48,731 bases of DNA. Origin: Mitsuaria sp. WAJ17 (GTDB lineage: Bacteria; Pseudomonadota; Gammaproteobacteria; Burkholderiales; Burkholderiaceae_C). Within the stretch, counting starts at the first letter, position 1; each line of letters begins with the position of its first letter. A model generated the notes under the pieces. It did not search any database. It was not told the DNA's origin and saw only the letters and a list, made by a program, of their open reading frames with translations. Positions 16,177 to 24,594 of the stretch are shown here, piece by piece. The position numbers and the translations under genes are program-made. The stretch lies in NCBI RefSeq assembly GCF_014174515.1, contig NZ_JACJUG010000032.1:1-48731 (forward strand), read 5' to 3'.

Positions 16177-17154
16177 TCACATGAACAGGTGCTCGCCAGC
16201 GTTCTCCCCTCCCAGGATGACGTAGTTCACCTTGCGCAGGTCGGCCAACTGGCGGCCGCCGGCGTAGGAGATGGAGCTCTGGAGGTCCTCGCGCATTTCC
16301 CGCACGGTGTCGGCGAAGCGGCCCTTGACGGGTTCGAGGATGCGTTTGCCCTCGACGTGCTTGTACTCGCCCTTGTTGAAGTCCGAGGCGGAGCCGTAGT
16401 ACTCCTTGTAGAGCTTGCCATCGACCTCTACCGTGTTGCCGGGCGACTCTTCATGACCCGCGAACAGCGAGCCCACCATCACCATGGAGGCGCCGAAGCG
16501 CACGCTCTTGGCAATGTCGCCGTGGTGGCGGATGCCGCCGTCGGCAATGATGGGCTTGGTGGCCACGCGGGCGCACCATTTGAGCGCCGAGAGCTGCCAG
16601 CCGCCCGTACCGAAGCCGGTCTTGAGCCGGGTGATGCAGACCTTGCCGGGGCCAATGCCGACCTTGGTGGCGTCCGCCCCCCAGTTCTCCAGGTCGATCA
16701 CGCCCTCGGGCGTGCCCACATTGCCGGCGATCACGAAGGTGTCCGGCAGTCTTTGCTTGATGTGGGCGATCATGCGCTGCACGCTGTCGGCATGGCCGTG
16801 GGCGATGTCGATGGTGATGTAGTCGGCCCCCACGCCTTCGGCCGCCAGGCGGTCAATCAGGGCGTAGTCCGCCTCCTTCACGCCTGAGCTGATGGAGACG
16901 AAGAGGCCCTTGTCGCGCATGGTGCGGGCGTAGGCTACGGCGTCCAGGTCGAAGCGGTGCATCACATAGAAGTAGCTGTTGGCGGCCAGCCATTCGGTGA
17001 TGCGCTCATCCACCACCGTCTTCATATTGGCCGGCACCACGGGCAGCCTGAAGCGGCGCGGGCCGAACTCGATCGAGGTGTCGCATTCAGCGCGGCTCTC
17101 CACGCGGCACTTGCGCGGCAGGAGGAGGATGTTGTCGTAGTCGAAGATTTCCAT
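16177..17154 (-). CDS. guaC: GMP reductase
   Basis: The 325-residue protein is of the short GuaC type (as in Firmicutes, about 325 residues), which reduces GMP to IMP and ammonia with NADPH and so returns guanine nucleotides to the common purine pool. The catalytic cysteine is C173 in GIGPGKVCITR. The other (beta/alpha)8 barrel signatures are MEIFDYDNILLLPRKC, VPANMKTVVDE, TIDIAHGHAD and IIADGGIRHHGD; there is no CBS pair, which separates it from IMP dehydrogenase. The start at 17152-17154 gives a complete first strand. A 26-base dyad with a T-run lies in the leader (17284-17314), a possible control point. It is divergent from the ketosynthase gene. Confidence 0.93.
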   Translation of the reverse strand: MEIFDYDNILLLPRKCRVESRAECDTSIEFGPRRFRLPVVPANMKTVVDERITEWLAANSYFYVMHRFDLDAVAYARTMRDKGLFVSISSGVKEADYALIDRLAAEGVGADYITIDIAHGHADSVQRMIAHIKQRLPDTFVIAGNVGTPEGVIDLENWGADATKVGIGPGKVCITRLKTGFGTGGWQLSALKWCARVATKPIIADGGIRHHGDIAKSVRFGASMVMVGSLFAGHEESPGNTVEVDGKLYKEYYGSASDFNKGEYKHVEGKRILEPVKGRFADTVREMREDLQSSISYAGGRQLADLRKVNYVILGGENAGEHLFM

Positions 17155-17283
17155 GGTTCAAGGGATTCGCATTGCGGCGTGCGTTGGTGCAGTGCACGGC
17201 CTCGGCTGCGAGCGCTTGACTTGGAGTCCCGGTCAGAAACTTGTGGATCCGCGAGGCCTTGCAGCATGGCAAGGTGCGGGCAC

Positions 17284-17314
17284 AAAAAACCGGGCGCCAA
17301 AATTTGGGCCCGGT
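17284..17314 (-). promoter_or_regulatory. Dyad plus T-run in the guaC leader: attenuator-like terminator or operator
   Basis: ACCGGGC-G-CCAAA-A-TTTGG-GCCCGGT (17289-17314) is almost perfectly symmetric. On the minus strand, the direction of guaC, it is followed by five or six T at 17284-17288, which is the form of an intrinsic terminator, yet guaC starts 130 bases further on and no other minus-strand gene lies upstream. A TTGCAC/TAGAAT pair (17345-17350 and 17320-17325, spacing 19) lies just upstream, so transcription could start at the edge of the dyad, and it could then be a repressor site. Confidence 0.5.
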
Positions 17315-17319
17315 GATTG

Positions 17320-17350
17320 ATTCTACGCGGAATGGGCGTCCGCGGTGCAA
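17320..17350 (-). promoter_or_regulatory. Candidate guaC promoter
   Basis: On the minus strand TTGCAC (17345-17350) and TAGAAT (17320-17325) resemble -35 and -10 hexamers with a rather long 19-base spacer. The predicted start would fall at the outer edge of the adjacent dyad. Confidence 0.4.
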
Positions 17351-17397
17351 GCTGCTGTTTGGGGGAAGCCGCCAATGGAGCGTGCAAAGCGGCTGGC

Positions 17398-17403
17398 TAC
17401 ACT
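17398..17403 (+). promoter_or_regulatory. Candidate -10 element for the ketosynthase gene
   Basis: TACACT lies 46 bases upstream of the ketosynthase start codon on the plus strand. No convincing -35 hexamer accompanies it. Confidence 0.3.
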
Positions 17404-17449
17404 TGCCCGCTTCAGCAGGCGCCCCAGGCGCCGCCCACAGGATTTGTCC

Positions 17450-18571
17450 ATGCACGCAGTCGTCATCAGCGGCACCGGCCTATACCAGCCGCCGCATACC
17501 ATCAGCAACGCCGAGTTGGTCCAGGCTTTCAACGCCTATGTGGACCGACACAACGCCGAGCAGGCCGAGGCGATCGCCGCCGGCCGGGTGGAGGCCCTGT
17601 CACATTCCAGCGTGGAGTTCATCGAGAAGGCCTCGGGCATCAAGCAGCGCTATGTGCTGGAGAAGGATGGCGTGCTGGACCCAGCCCGCATGCACCCCCG
17701 CTTTACTGAGCGCCCGGACGAGGCGCTCTCGCTGATGGCCGAGATCGCCGTCGATGCCGCCCGCCAGGCCCTGGCCGCCGCCGGCCGCGAGGGCAAGAAC
17801 GTGGACATGGTCATCTGCGCTGCTGCCAATATGCAGCGCGCCTACCCCGCCATGGCCATCGAGATCCAGCAGGCGCTGGGTGCTGGCGGCTATGGCTTCG
17901 ACATGAACGTCGCCTGCTCCTCGGCGACCTTCGCGCTGGAGCAGGCCTGGAACGCCGTGCGCAGCGGCGCCTCGCGCTGTGCACTGGTGGTGAACCCCGA
18001 GATCACCTCGGCTCACCTGGAATGGACGGACCGCGACTGCCACTTCATCTTCGGTGACGTCTGCACGGCGCTGCTCGTGGAGCGCGCAGAAGACGCCGTG
18101 GCCGCCGAGCAGTGGGAGGTGCTGGGCAGCAAGCTGTCCACGCAGTTCTCCAACAACATCCGCAACAACTTCGGCTTCATGAACCGCAGCGAGGACAGCG
18201 ACCCCCGGGCCCGCGACAAGACCTTCCGCCAGGAGGGCCGCAAGGTGTTCAAGGAAGTCGTGCCGGTGGCGGCTGCTCACATCGAGGCTCACGTGGCCGA
18301 ACTGGGCCTGGAGACGACGGCTGTGCGCCGCTACTGGCTGCACCAGGCCAACCTGGGCATGAACCAGCTGATCGTCAAGAAGCTGGTGGGCGGCGAGGCA
18401 GGCTCGGACGTCGCCCCGCTGATCCTGGACGAGTTCGCCAACACCGCTTCTGCCGGCTCCATCATCGCCTTCCATCGCCACCGCGCGGACCTGAAGGCGG
18501 GGGACACCGGCGTGATCTGCTCCTTCGGGGCCGGCTATTCCGTCGGGAGCCTGGTGGTGCGCCGGCGCTGA
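17450..18571 (+). CDS. Beta-ketoacyl-ACP synthase III-like condensing enzyme
   Basis: The 373-residue protein is a thiolase-fold condensing enzyme with the Cys-His-Asn triad of FabH: C156 in MNVACSSATFALE, H298 in YWLHQANLGMNQ and N331 in EFANTASAGS. FabH-type enzymes join acetyl-CoA or another acyl-CoA to malonyl-ACP. At 373 residues it is about 55 longer than E. coli FabH, mainly through an insertion near residues 28-90 and another near 225-265. That form is common in beta- and gammaproteobacteria as a second FabH. The primary fabH would sit in the fab cluster, which is not here, so this copy may serve a special acyl chain or start fatty acid synthesis by another route. ATG 17450 begins MHAVVISGTGLY; the open frame extends upstream without family resemblance. 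Confidence 0.85.
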   Translation: MHAVVISGTGLYQPPHTISNAELVQAFNAYVDRHNAEQAEAIAAGRVEALSHSSVEFIEKASGIKQRYVLEKDGVLDPARMHPRFTERPDEALSLMAEIAVDAARQALAAAGREGKNVDMVICAAANMQRAYPAMAIEIQQALGAGGYGFDMNVACSSATFALEQAWNAVRSGASRCALVVNPEITSAHLEWTDRDCHFIFGDVCTALLVERAEDAVAAEQWEVLGSKLSTQFSNNIRNNFGFMNRSEDSDPRARDKTFRQEGRKVFKEVVPVAAAHIEAHVAELGLETTAVRRYWLHQANLGMNQLIVKKLVGGEAGSDVAPLILDEFANTASAGSIIAFHRHRADLKAGDTGVICSFGAGYSVGSLVVRRR

Positions 18572-18622
18572 GACCCGCGCCAGGCTGGGCCGAAGGGCGC
18601 GCAGGCGCCCCGGACCCGGACG

Positions 18623-18641
18623 CAGGCATGGAACCTGCCTG
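18623..18641. other. Small hairpin between ketosynthase and S41-like genes
   Basis: CAGGCA-TGGAACC-TGCCTG is a 6-bp stem in the spacer, with no T-run. It is too weak to call a terminator. Confidence 0.25.
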
Positions 18642-18673
18642 TGCAAGACAAGAACTCAGGAGGAGGCACGACC

Positions 18674-19924
18674 ATGAAGCAGTCGGCAGGATGGCAATCA
18701 GCAGGGCGTGGTCGCGGTCTGGGCGCAGGGGTCATGGCACTGGCCTGGGCGCTGGCCCTGGGGTCAGGTGTTGCCCACCCAGCGCGGGCCCAGGGCGTGC
18801 AGGCCGCGGATCAGGCGCTGGGTGCGGGCGACGCCTGTGCCAAGGACCTCGAAGCCATGCCTGGCTTCCTGATGGAGAACGACGCCGGCGCCCGCGGTCT
18901 GCTGCCCCAGCGTGGCGAGCAGGTCATGGCGGCCGCCTTGCTCAAGGCCCGCGGCGAGGCCGCCCAGATCGCCGATGACAAGGCCTGCCTGGCCCTGCTC
19001 AACACCTACCTGAAGCTCTGGCGCAAGGGCCATCTGTGGGTAAGCAGCAGCCCGGGCGCGGAGGCGCAGGCTGCCTCCGCCGGCAGCGGCACCACGACGG
19101 CCACGGCCGGTGCCGCTCCCGAGCCTGCGCCCGCGACCCGCCAGCCCACGCTTCGCTTGCTGACGTCGCGCACGCTGGTCATCCACCTGCCCAGCTTCTC
19201 GCCCCAGCACCGTGCGGCGCTGGAGGCCCTGCTGCGCAAGCAGCGGACCGCCCTGTTGAGTCATCCCAACTGGATCATCGACGTGCGCGACAACGACGGT
19301 GGCGCGGACAGCAGCTATGCGCCCCTGCTGCCCTGGCTGCTCGCCGAGCAGCCGGTGAGCGTGGGTGTGGAGTGGCTGTCCACGCCGGCCAACCAGCGCG
19401 CCCATGAGCAGATCTGCGCGCGCTATGCCCCGGGCGACGCCGCCTGCGTGCTTTTCGCGCAGTCCGTGCTGGCCGCACTGCGGGCGGTGCCGGCGGGCAG
19501 CTGGGCGCGGGTGCAGGCCGATCGCTTCGTCTACGAGCGCAGCGTGGTGCCGGAGAAGCGCCGTCCGCAGAAGGTCGCCGTGCTGATGGACCGCGACTGC
19601 GGCAGCTCCTGCGAGCAGTTCCTGCTGACGGTGCGCCAGGGCCTGGGCGTCAAGCTGCTGGGGCGGCCGAGCTTCGGCGCGCTGGACTACAGCAATATGC
19701 GGCCCTTCACCCTGCCATCCGGCCGCCGCGACCTCTGGTACGCCACCTCGCGCAGCCTGCGCCTGCCGCAGCTGCCGGTCGATGCCCACGGCGTCCTCCC
19801 CGACATCCTGTTGCCCGAGCTGCATGGGCCTGACGACGCCGGCGCCGAGCTGCAGGCCGTGCAGCGCTGGCTGGAAGGCGGCTCGCTGCAGCGTAGGCCG
19901 GGCACGGGCGGCGGCAGTCCCTAA
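18674..19924 (+). CDS. Secreted S41-like peptidase
   Basis: The 416-residue protein has a signal peptide (hydrophobic stretch about 17-38, cleavage likely after ARA). An N-terminal helical part precedes an Ala/Thr/Pro-rich linker (about 125-155). The C-terminal half resembles the S41 (tail-specific/tricorn-like) protease core: a strand pair TLVIHLPSF, IIDVRDNDGGADSSYAPLLPWL (about 200-220), then VAVLMDRDCGSSCEQFLLTVRQ with the candidate catalytic serine in CGSSCE, and LLGRPSFGALDYSN. This arrangement of strands and the Ser followed by Cys-Glu occur in secreted S41 proteins of unknown substrate. No PDZ domain is evident. AGGAGGAGG at 18658-18666 makes the ATG at 18674 the best start, although an ATG exists at 18641. 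Confidence 0.75.
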   Translation: MKQSAGWQSAGRGRGLGAGVMALAWALALGSGVAHPARAQGVQAADQALGAGDACAKDLEAMPGFLMENDAGARGLLPQRGEQVMAAALLKARGEAAQIADDKACLALLNTYLKLWRKGHLWVSSSPGAEAQAASAGSGTTTATAGAAPEPAPATRQPTLRLLTSRTLVIHLPSFSPQHRAALEALLRKQRTALLSHPNWIIDVRDNDGGADSSYAPLLPWLLAEQPVSVGVEWLSTPANQRAHEQICARYAPGDAACVLFAQSVLAALRAVPAGSWARVQADRFVYERSVVPEKRRPQKVAVLMDRDCGSSCEQFLLTVRQGLGVKLLGRPSFGALDYSNMRPFTLPSGRRDLWYATSRSLRLPQLPVDAHGVLPDILLPELHGPDDAGAELQAVQRWLEGGSLQRRPGTGGGSP

Positions 19925-20007
19925 ATATGCTGGGGCCCGGGCCGGATGAACGCAGGGGCTGGCCCGCAAGCACCTGGGCTCACCGGGGCCTTGAGACTCC
20001 GGCGGCG

Positions 20008-22335
20008 TCAGGGCTCTGAGCTGGTCGGGCCCGATGCCGCCGAGGCGGCGCTGGCCGGCGCGCCCGAGACACCGATCTGCTGCAGCCCTGCAGGGCCCGC
20101 GAATTCCTCGAAGACCCATTCCTGGCCTTCACGCACCAGGCCCTCGCTGGGCGGCTGGAGCTCGGAGGGCGGCACGCCGCGCAAGGCCACTTCCATGAAG
20201 CTGATCCAGGCGGGCAGGGCCAGGCCGCCACCGCTTTCGCGGTCGCCCAGGCTGTGCGGGTTGTCATACCCAATCCACACCACGGCGGCCATGCGTGGGT
20301 GGAAGCCGGCGAACCAGGCGTCCACCGAGTCATTGGTGGTGCCGGTCTTGCCGTAGAGGTCGGTGCGCCGGAGCTGGCCCGCGGCGCGCGCCGCCGTGCC
20401 CCGCGTGGTGACCTCCTGCAGCAGGCTGCTGATGACGAAGGCGTTGCGTGCCGAGATGGCGGGTTCGCCGTCGGCCTGGGCCTGGGCCTGGAACAAGACC
20501 TGACCCTTGGCATCGAGCACGCGCTGCACGATCACCGGCTTGCGCAGCTGGCCGCCATTGGCGAACACGGCATAGGCGCCGGCCATCTGCATGGGCGTCA
20601 CCGAGCCCGATCCCAGGGCCAGGGTGAGGTTGTCGGGCTGCCTGTCCACGTCCAGCCCGAAGCGGCCGGCCCACTGCCGCGCCCGCGGCGGGCTGACCTG
20701 CTCCAGCAGGCGGATGGTCACCATGTTCTTGGACTTGGCCAGGGCCGTGCGCATGGGCATGGGGCCGTCGTAGCTGCCGTCGTAGTTGCGGGGCTCCCAG
20801 TTGTCGTAGGCCAGTGGCGCATCATTGATCAGGGTGTTGGGCGTGACGCCCAGTTCCAGGGCCGCCGAATAAACGATGGGCTTGAAGCTGGAACCCGGCT
20901 GGCGCAAGGCCTGGGTGGCATGGTTGAACTTGTTGCGGTTGAAGTCGAAGCCGCCGACCAGGGCGCGCACCTCGCCGCTGTCCGGCGCCAGGGCCACCAG
21001 CGCGCCTTCGGCCTCGGGGGACTGGGTCACCGCCCAGGCGCCTTGCGGGTACTCCTTGGTGGGCGATCCTTTCAGCACCCGCAGGATGGAGCCGCGGCGC
21101 ACCTGGAGCTCGTGCCGCGCCTTGTCCGACAGCGCGTTGCCCAGGGCGCGCAGCCCATCGCCGCTGATCACCAGCTCGTCCCCGCTCTGCAGCGAGGCGT
21201 AGAGCTTGCCGCCAGCGATCTTGGTGACGACGGCGGCGCGCAGCTCGTCGTTGTCGGGGTGCTCGGCCAGGGCCTGCGTGATGGCGGCGTCTTCCTCGGC
21301 CGCCTCCTCGGGCAGCTCCACAAAGCCCTCGGGGCCGCGCCAGGGGCGGCGGCGCTCGTACTCCAGCAGGGTCTTGCGCAGGCCCCGGTAGGCTGCCTGC
21401 TGCTGTTCCGCGACGAGGGTGGTGTAGACCTTCAGGCCCAGGGTGTAGGCCTCCTCGCCGTACTGGGCGAAGATCTGCTGGCGCACCAGCTCGGCCACAT
21501 ACTCGCCGTGCAGGCGCTCGTCCTGGCTGCTGCGGATGTGCAGCTTCTGCTCGCGGGCGCGGTCGTGCTCTTCGGGGGTGATGACGCCCGTGTCCTTGAG
21601 CCGCTCCAGCACCAGCAACTGGCGGCGCTTGGCGCGCTGGAAATTGGCCACCGGGTTGGCATAGGCCGGGTTCTGCGGCAGGCCGGCCAACATGGCGATT
21701 TCAGCGACGTCCAGGTCCTTGAGGGACTTGCCGAAATAGGTCTGCGCCGCCGCCTCGAAGCCGTAGGCCTTCTGACCCAGGTAGATCTGGTTCATGTAGA
21801 CCTCCAGGATCTTCTCCTTGGGCAACTGGCCTTCGATCTTGATGGCCAGCAGCATCTCGATGAACTTGCGGCTGTAGAGCTGGCGCTTGGTCAGGTAGAG
21901 GTCGCGTGCCAGCTGCTGGGTGATGGTGGACGCACCCTGCTTGCGGCTGCTGACGGTGTTGCTGAGCAGTGCGCGCAGGATGCCTGTGTAGCTGATGCCG
22001 CCGTGCTCGTAGAAGGCCGAGTCCTCGACGGCCAGCAGCGCGTCTTGCATGCGCTTGGGGATGTCCTTCAGCGGCAGGTAGCTGCGCCGTTCGGCCCCGA
22101 ACTCGCCGATCAGCACCTCGTCGGAGGTGTAGATGCGCAGGGGCTGGCGCGGCTGGTAGTCCGTCAGCTTGTCCAGCGAGGGCAGCGAGGGGTAGATGAA
22201 GGCTGCGGCCACGCCCAGAAGCAGCAGGAGGGCCAGGGGGAGGCCGAGTCCGATCCAGAGCAGCAGCTTGCGGGAGATCCGGCCCTGCTGGGCACGAGGG
22301 GCGGGGCAGGGCAGGGTTGGCTTGATCAAGGTCAT
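20008..22335 (-). CDS. mrcA: Penicillin-binding protein 1A (bifunctional transglycosylase/transpeptidase)
   Basis: The 775-residue class A PBP polymerises and crosslinks peptidoglycan at the periplasmic face. After a cytosolic start comes one membrane anchor (about 25-47). The GT51 domain holds the catalytic glutamate in AVEDSAFYEHGGIS (about 100-113) and GASTITQQLARDLYLTK. The transpeptidase domain has SxxK in RQPGSSFKPIVY, SxN in AKSKNMVT and KTG in YGKTGTTNDSVDAWF. Between them is an insert with a long acidic run (about 335-370). The tail ends in an Ala/Ser/Pro-rich disordered segment. Length is in the range of betaproteobacterial PBP1a (about 770-800). The ATG at 22333-22335 was chosen because the upstream frame is low complexity. 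It is divergent from the S9 peptidase gene and convergent with the S41-like gene. Confidence 0.94.
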   Translation of the reverse strand: MTLIKPTLPCPAPRAQQGRISRKLLLWIGLGLPLALLLLLGVAAAFIYPSLPSLDKLTDYQPRQPLRIYTSDEVLIGEFGAERRSYLPLKDIPKRMQDALLAVEDSAFYEHGGISYTGILRALLSNTVSSRKQGASTITQQLARDLYLTKRQLYSRKFIEMLLAIKIEGQLPKEKILEVYMNQIYLGQKAYGFEAAAQTYFGKSLKDLDVAEIAMLAGLPQNPAYANPVANFQRAKRRQLLVLERLKDTGVITPEEHDRAREQKLHIRSSQDERLHGEYVAELVRQQIFAQYGEEAYTLGLKVYTTLVAEQQQAAYRGLRKTLLEYERRRPWRGPEGFVELPEEAAEEDAAITQALAEHPDNDELRAAVVTKIAGGKLYASLQSGDELVISGDGLRALGNALSDKARHELQVRRGSILRVLKGSPTKEYPQGAWAVTQSPEAEGALVALAPDSGEVRALVGGFDFNRNKFNHATQALRQPGSSFKPIVYSAALELGVTPNTLINDAPLAYDNWEPRNYDGSYDGPMPMRTALAKSKNMVTIRLLEQVSPPRARQWAGRFGLDVDRQPDNLTLALGSGSVTPMQMAGAYAVFANGGQLRKPVIVQRVLDAKGQVLFQAQAQADGEPAISARNAFVISSLLQEVTTRGTAARAAGQLRRTDLYGKTGTTNDSVDAWFAGFHPRMAAVVWIGYDNPHSLGDRESGGGLALPAWISFMEVALRGVPPSELQPPSEGLVREGQEWVFEEFAGPAGLQQIGVSGAPASAASAASGPTSSEP

Positions 22336-22529
22336 TGGGGGCGAGGGCTCGACAATGCGCCGGATTATGGGCCGGGCGCCGGCCCGGGTCCCATGCCGGT
22401 CCGCATGTTGGATGGCTTCCCCCAGAGGGGGGGGAAAGATGGAAAACCCCGAGGCGCCAGGCTTGGGTGGCCGCATATCTGCGCGGCAGAATGCCGCTGC
22501 CCCGCAGCATGGGGGGGAGGAGAACGACG

Positions 22530-24515
22530 ATGAAGAGAAGAGCAGTGCTGAGTGCCGGCGCGCAGATGCTGGCGGTGGCCGCCTTGCCGGCCGCGATGAG
22601 CCTGGCCCAGGCGGCGCGTGCCCCGCTGCCCCTGCGCAGCTTCAGCCGCCGGCCGCTGATGGAGCAGCTGTCGCTGTCGCCCGACGGCAAGCGGGTGGCC
22701 GCCCTCGTCAACAGCGAGGCCGGCACCATGTTGGTCACCCGCGCGGCGGCCGGCGGCCCCGTGCAGAACCTGATGACCACGGACAACCTGGAGTTCATCT
22801 TCGGCTGGATCCGCTGGGTCAACAACGAGCGCCTGGTGCTCGGACTGCGCTATCCCTCACACCGCGAACATGAATACATGGGTGTCTGGACGACCATGGA
22901 GACCCGTCTGGTCGCCATCAACGCCGACGGCAGCAATCTGATCAACCTGATCAAGAACCGCGGCGCCTCAGCCAAGAACCTGCGCTGGGCCCAGATCCAG
23001 GACGAGGTGCTGGACTATCTCCCTGACGGCAAGCACATCCTGCTGCAGCTGCCCGCCAGCGACCGTGTGTTCGACACCGCCGTCTACAAGGTCAACATCG
23101 ACACCGCAGAGCGCAGCACCTACTTCACGGCCCGCGACCGCATCTACGACTGGGTGACCGATGCCTCCCACCAGGTGCGCGTCGGCATCGGCCGCACGGA
23201 GCAGGGCGTCACCACCCTGTGGGTCTGCGACGCCAATGGCAAGAACTGGCGTCAGATATCACAGTACAGCGCCTTCGACCGCGAGCGCATGTATCCGCTG
23301 GGCTTCGGCCTGGATCCTGACCGGCTCTACCTTCAAGCCCTTCACGAGGGCCTGACCGCCGTTTTCACCCTGGACATCAGCAAGCCGGACAGCAAGCCCG
23401 TGCTGAAGCTCGCCGACAAGCGCCATGCACTGGACGGCCGCCTGATCCACGACGAGCGCGGCGAAGCCGTGGGCATCCGCAAGGCCGTGCTGGGCGAGAT
23501 GGCCAGCTTCTACTGGGATCCGCGCTACAAGGCCTGGCAGGCCGAGCTTGACGAGTCCCTGCCGGGGCGCTTCAACATGCTCTACGCCGGCGCCCGCAAC
23601 GGGCAGGATTTCATCCTAACCTCCGAGGTTCCTGGCCAGCCGGAGAGCATCTACATCGCCAACCTCGGAGACGCGCCGAGCATCAAGCTGCTGGCCCAGA
23701 CCTATCCCGAGCTGCAGAAGCAGCCTCTGGGCCAGAAGCAGCACTTCCTCTACAAGGCCCGGGACGGCATGGAGCTGCATGCCTTCGTCACCTATCCGCC
23801 CGGGGCCGAAGGCAGCGAGAAGCTGCCCTTGGTCATGATGCCGCACGGCGGGCCGCAAGCAGCCGATGGGCTCGAGTTCGACGCCTGGGCCGCCTTCGTC
23901 GCCGACCGCGGCTACCTGGTAGTCCAGCCCAACTTCCGTGGCTCGACCGGCTACGGCGAGGCCTATATGGAAGCCGGATTGCGTCGCTGGGGCCTGGAAA
24001 TGCAGGACGACCTCGAGGATGTGCTCCGTCACTGTGTAGACAGCAAGTGGGCGGATCCCTCGCGCGTGGCCATCGTGGGGGCCAGCTACGGTGGCTATGC
24101 GGCGCTGATGGGCGTGGTCAAGACGCCGGACCTCTACCAGGGTGCCTTTGCCTTTGCACCCGTGACCGACCTGGTCGATTTCGTCGATGACGCCGGCCAG
24201 GGTAGTCGCCGCGAGGCCGTACGCCGCCAGATCGGCGATGCCCGCGACGACGCTGAGCGCCTGCGCAGCACCTCGCCTGTGCTCCATGCCCAGAAGATCA
24301 AGGTGCCGGTCGTGCTGCTGCATGGCACACACGACCGGCAGGTGGACTACAAACACTCGGTCAAGATGGCCGAGGCCCTGAAGAAGGCCGGGAAGGCTCA
24401 CAGCTTCCACACCTTCGACAAGGGCGACCACCAGCTGAGCCATCAGGCCTATCGCGACCAGCTTTTCGGCCACCTGGAAAAATTCCTGGCCCAGGTCCTG
24501 GCGCCCAAGGGCTGA
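22530..24515 (+). CDS. S9-family (prolyl oligopeptidase-like) serine peptidase, exported
   Basis: The 661-residue protein starts with an export signal (MKRRAVLSAGAQMLAVAALP, with a twin-Arg pair but not a full Tat motif). An N-terminal beta-propeller (about 40-390) is followed by the alpha/beta hydrolase domain. The nucleophile is in VAIVGASYGGYAAL (about 516-529), the acid in LLHGTHDRQVDY (about 590-601) and the histidine in FDKGDHQLSH (about 626-635). FRGSTGYGEAY is the oxyanion-region motif of S9 peptidases. It would cut short peptides in the periplasm, most likely N-terminal dipeptides in the DPP/acylaminoacyl-peptidase manner. GGGGGGAGGAG ends seven bases before ATG 22530 and sets the start. 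Similar S9 proteins often occur in several copies in these bacteria. Confidence 0.9.
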   Translation: MKRRAVLSAGAQMLAVAALPAAMSLAQAARAPLPLRSFSRRPLMEQLSLSPDGKRVAALVNSEAGTMLVTRAAAGGPVQNLMTTDNLEFIFGWIRWVNNERLVLGLRYPSHREHEYMGVWTTMETRLVAINADGSNLINLIKNRGASAKNLRWAQIQDEVLDYLPDGKHILLQLPASDRVFDTAVYKVNIDTAERSTYFTARDRIYDWVTDASHQVRVGIGRTEQGVTTLWVCDANGKNWRQISQYSAFDRERMYPLGFGLDPDRLYLQALHEGLTAVFTLDISKPDSKPVLKLADKRHALDGRLIHDERGEAVGIRKAVLGEMASFYWDPRYKAWQAELDESLPGRFNMLYAGARNGQDFILTSEVPGQPESIYIANLGDAPSIKLLAQTYPELQKQPLGQKQHFLYKARDGMELHAFVTYPPGAEGSEKLPLVMMPHGGPQAADGLEFDAWAAFVADRGYLVVQPNFRGSTGYGEAYMEAGLRRWGLEMQDDLEDVLRHCVDSKWADPSRVAIVGASYGGYAALMGVVKTPDLYQGAFAFAPVTDLVDFVDDAGQGSRREAVRRQIGDARDDAERLRSTSPVLHAQKIKVPVVLLHGTHDRQVDYKHSVKMAEALKKAGKAHSFHTFDKGDHQLSHQAYRDQLFGHLEKFLAQVLAPKG

Positions 24516-24594
24516 GGCTGCGGGGCGGCACCGTCCGCCTTGCTGCGGATGGTGCCGGCGCGATGCTGGTGCGGATGGAGTATCGTGCGGGCCC

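Noticed and set aside
17155..17449. A purine riboswitch in the guaC leader
   Set aside because: No three-way junction or conserved loop-loop residues could be recognised; only the terminator-like dyad is seen.
20254..22533. 759-residue open frame antisense to PBP1a
   Set aside because: It is a composition artefact of third-position GC bias; PBP1a shows all catalytic motifs.
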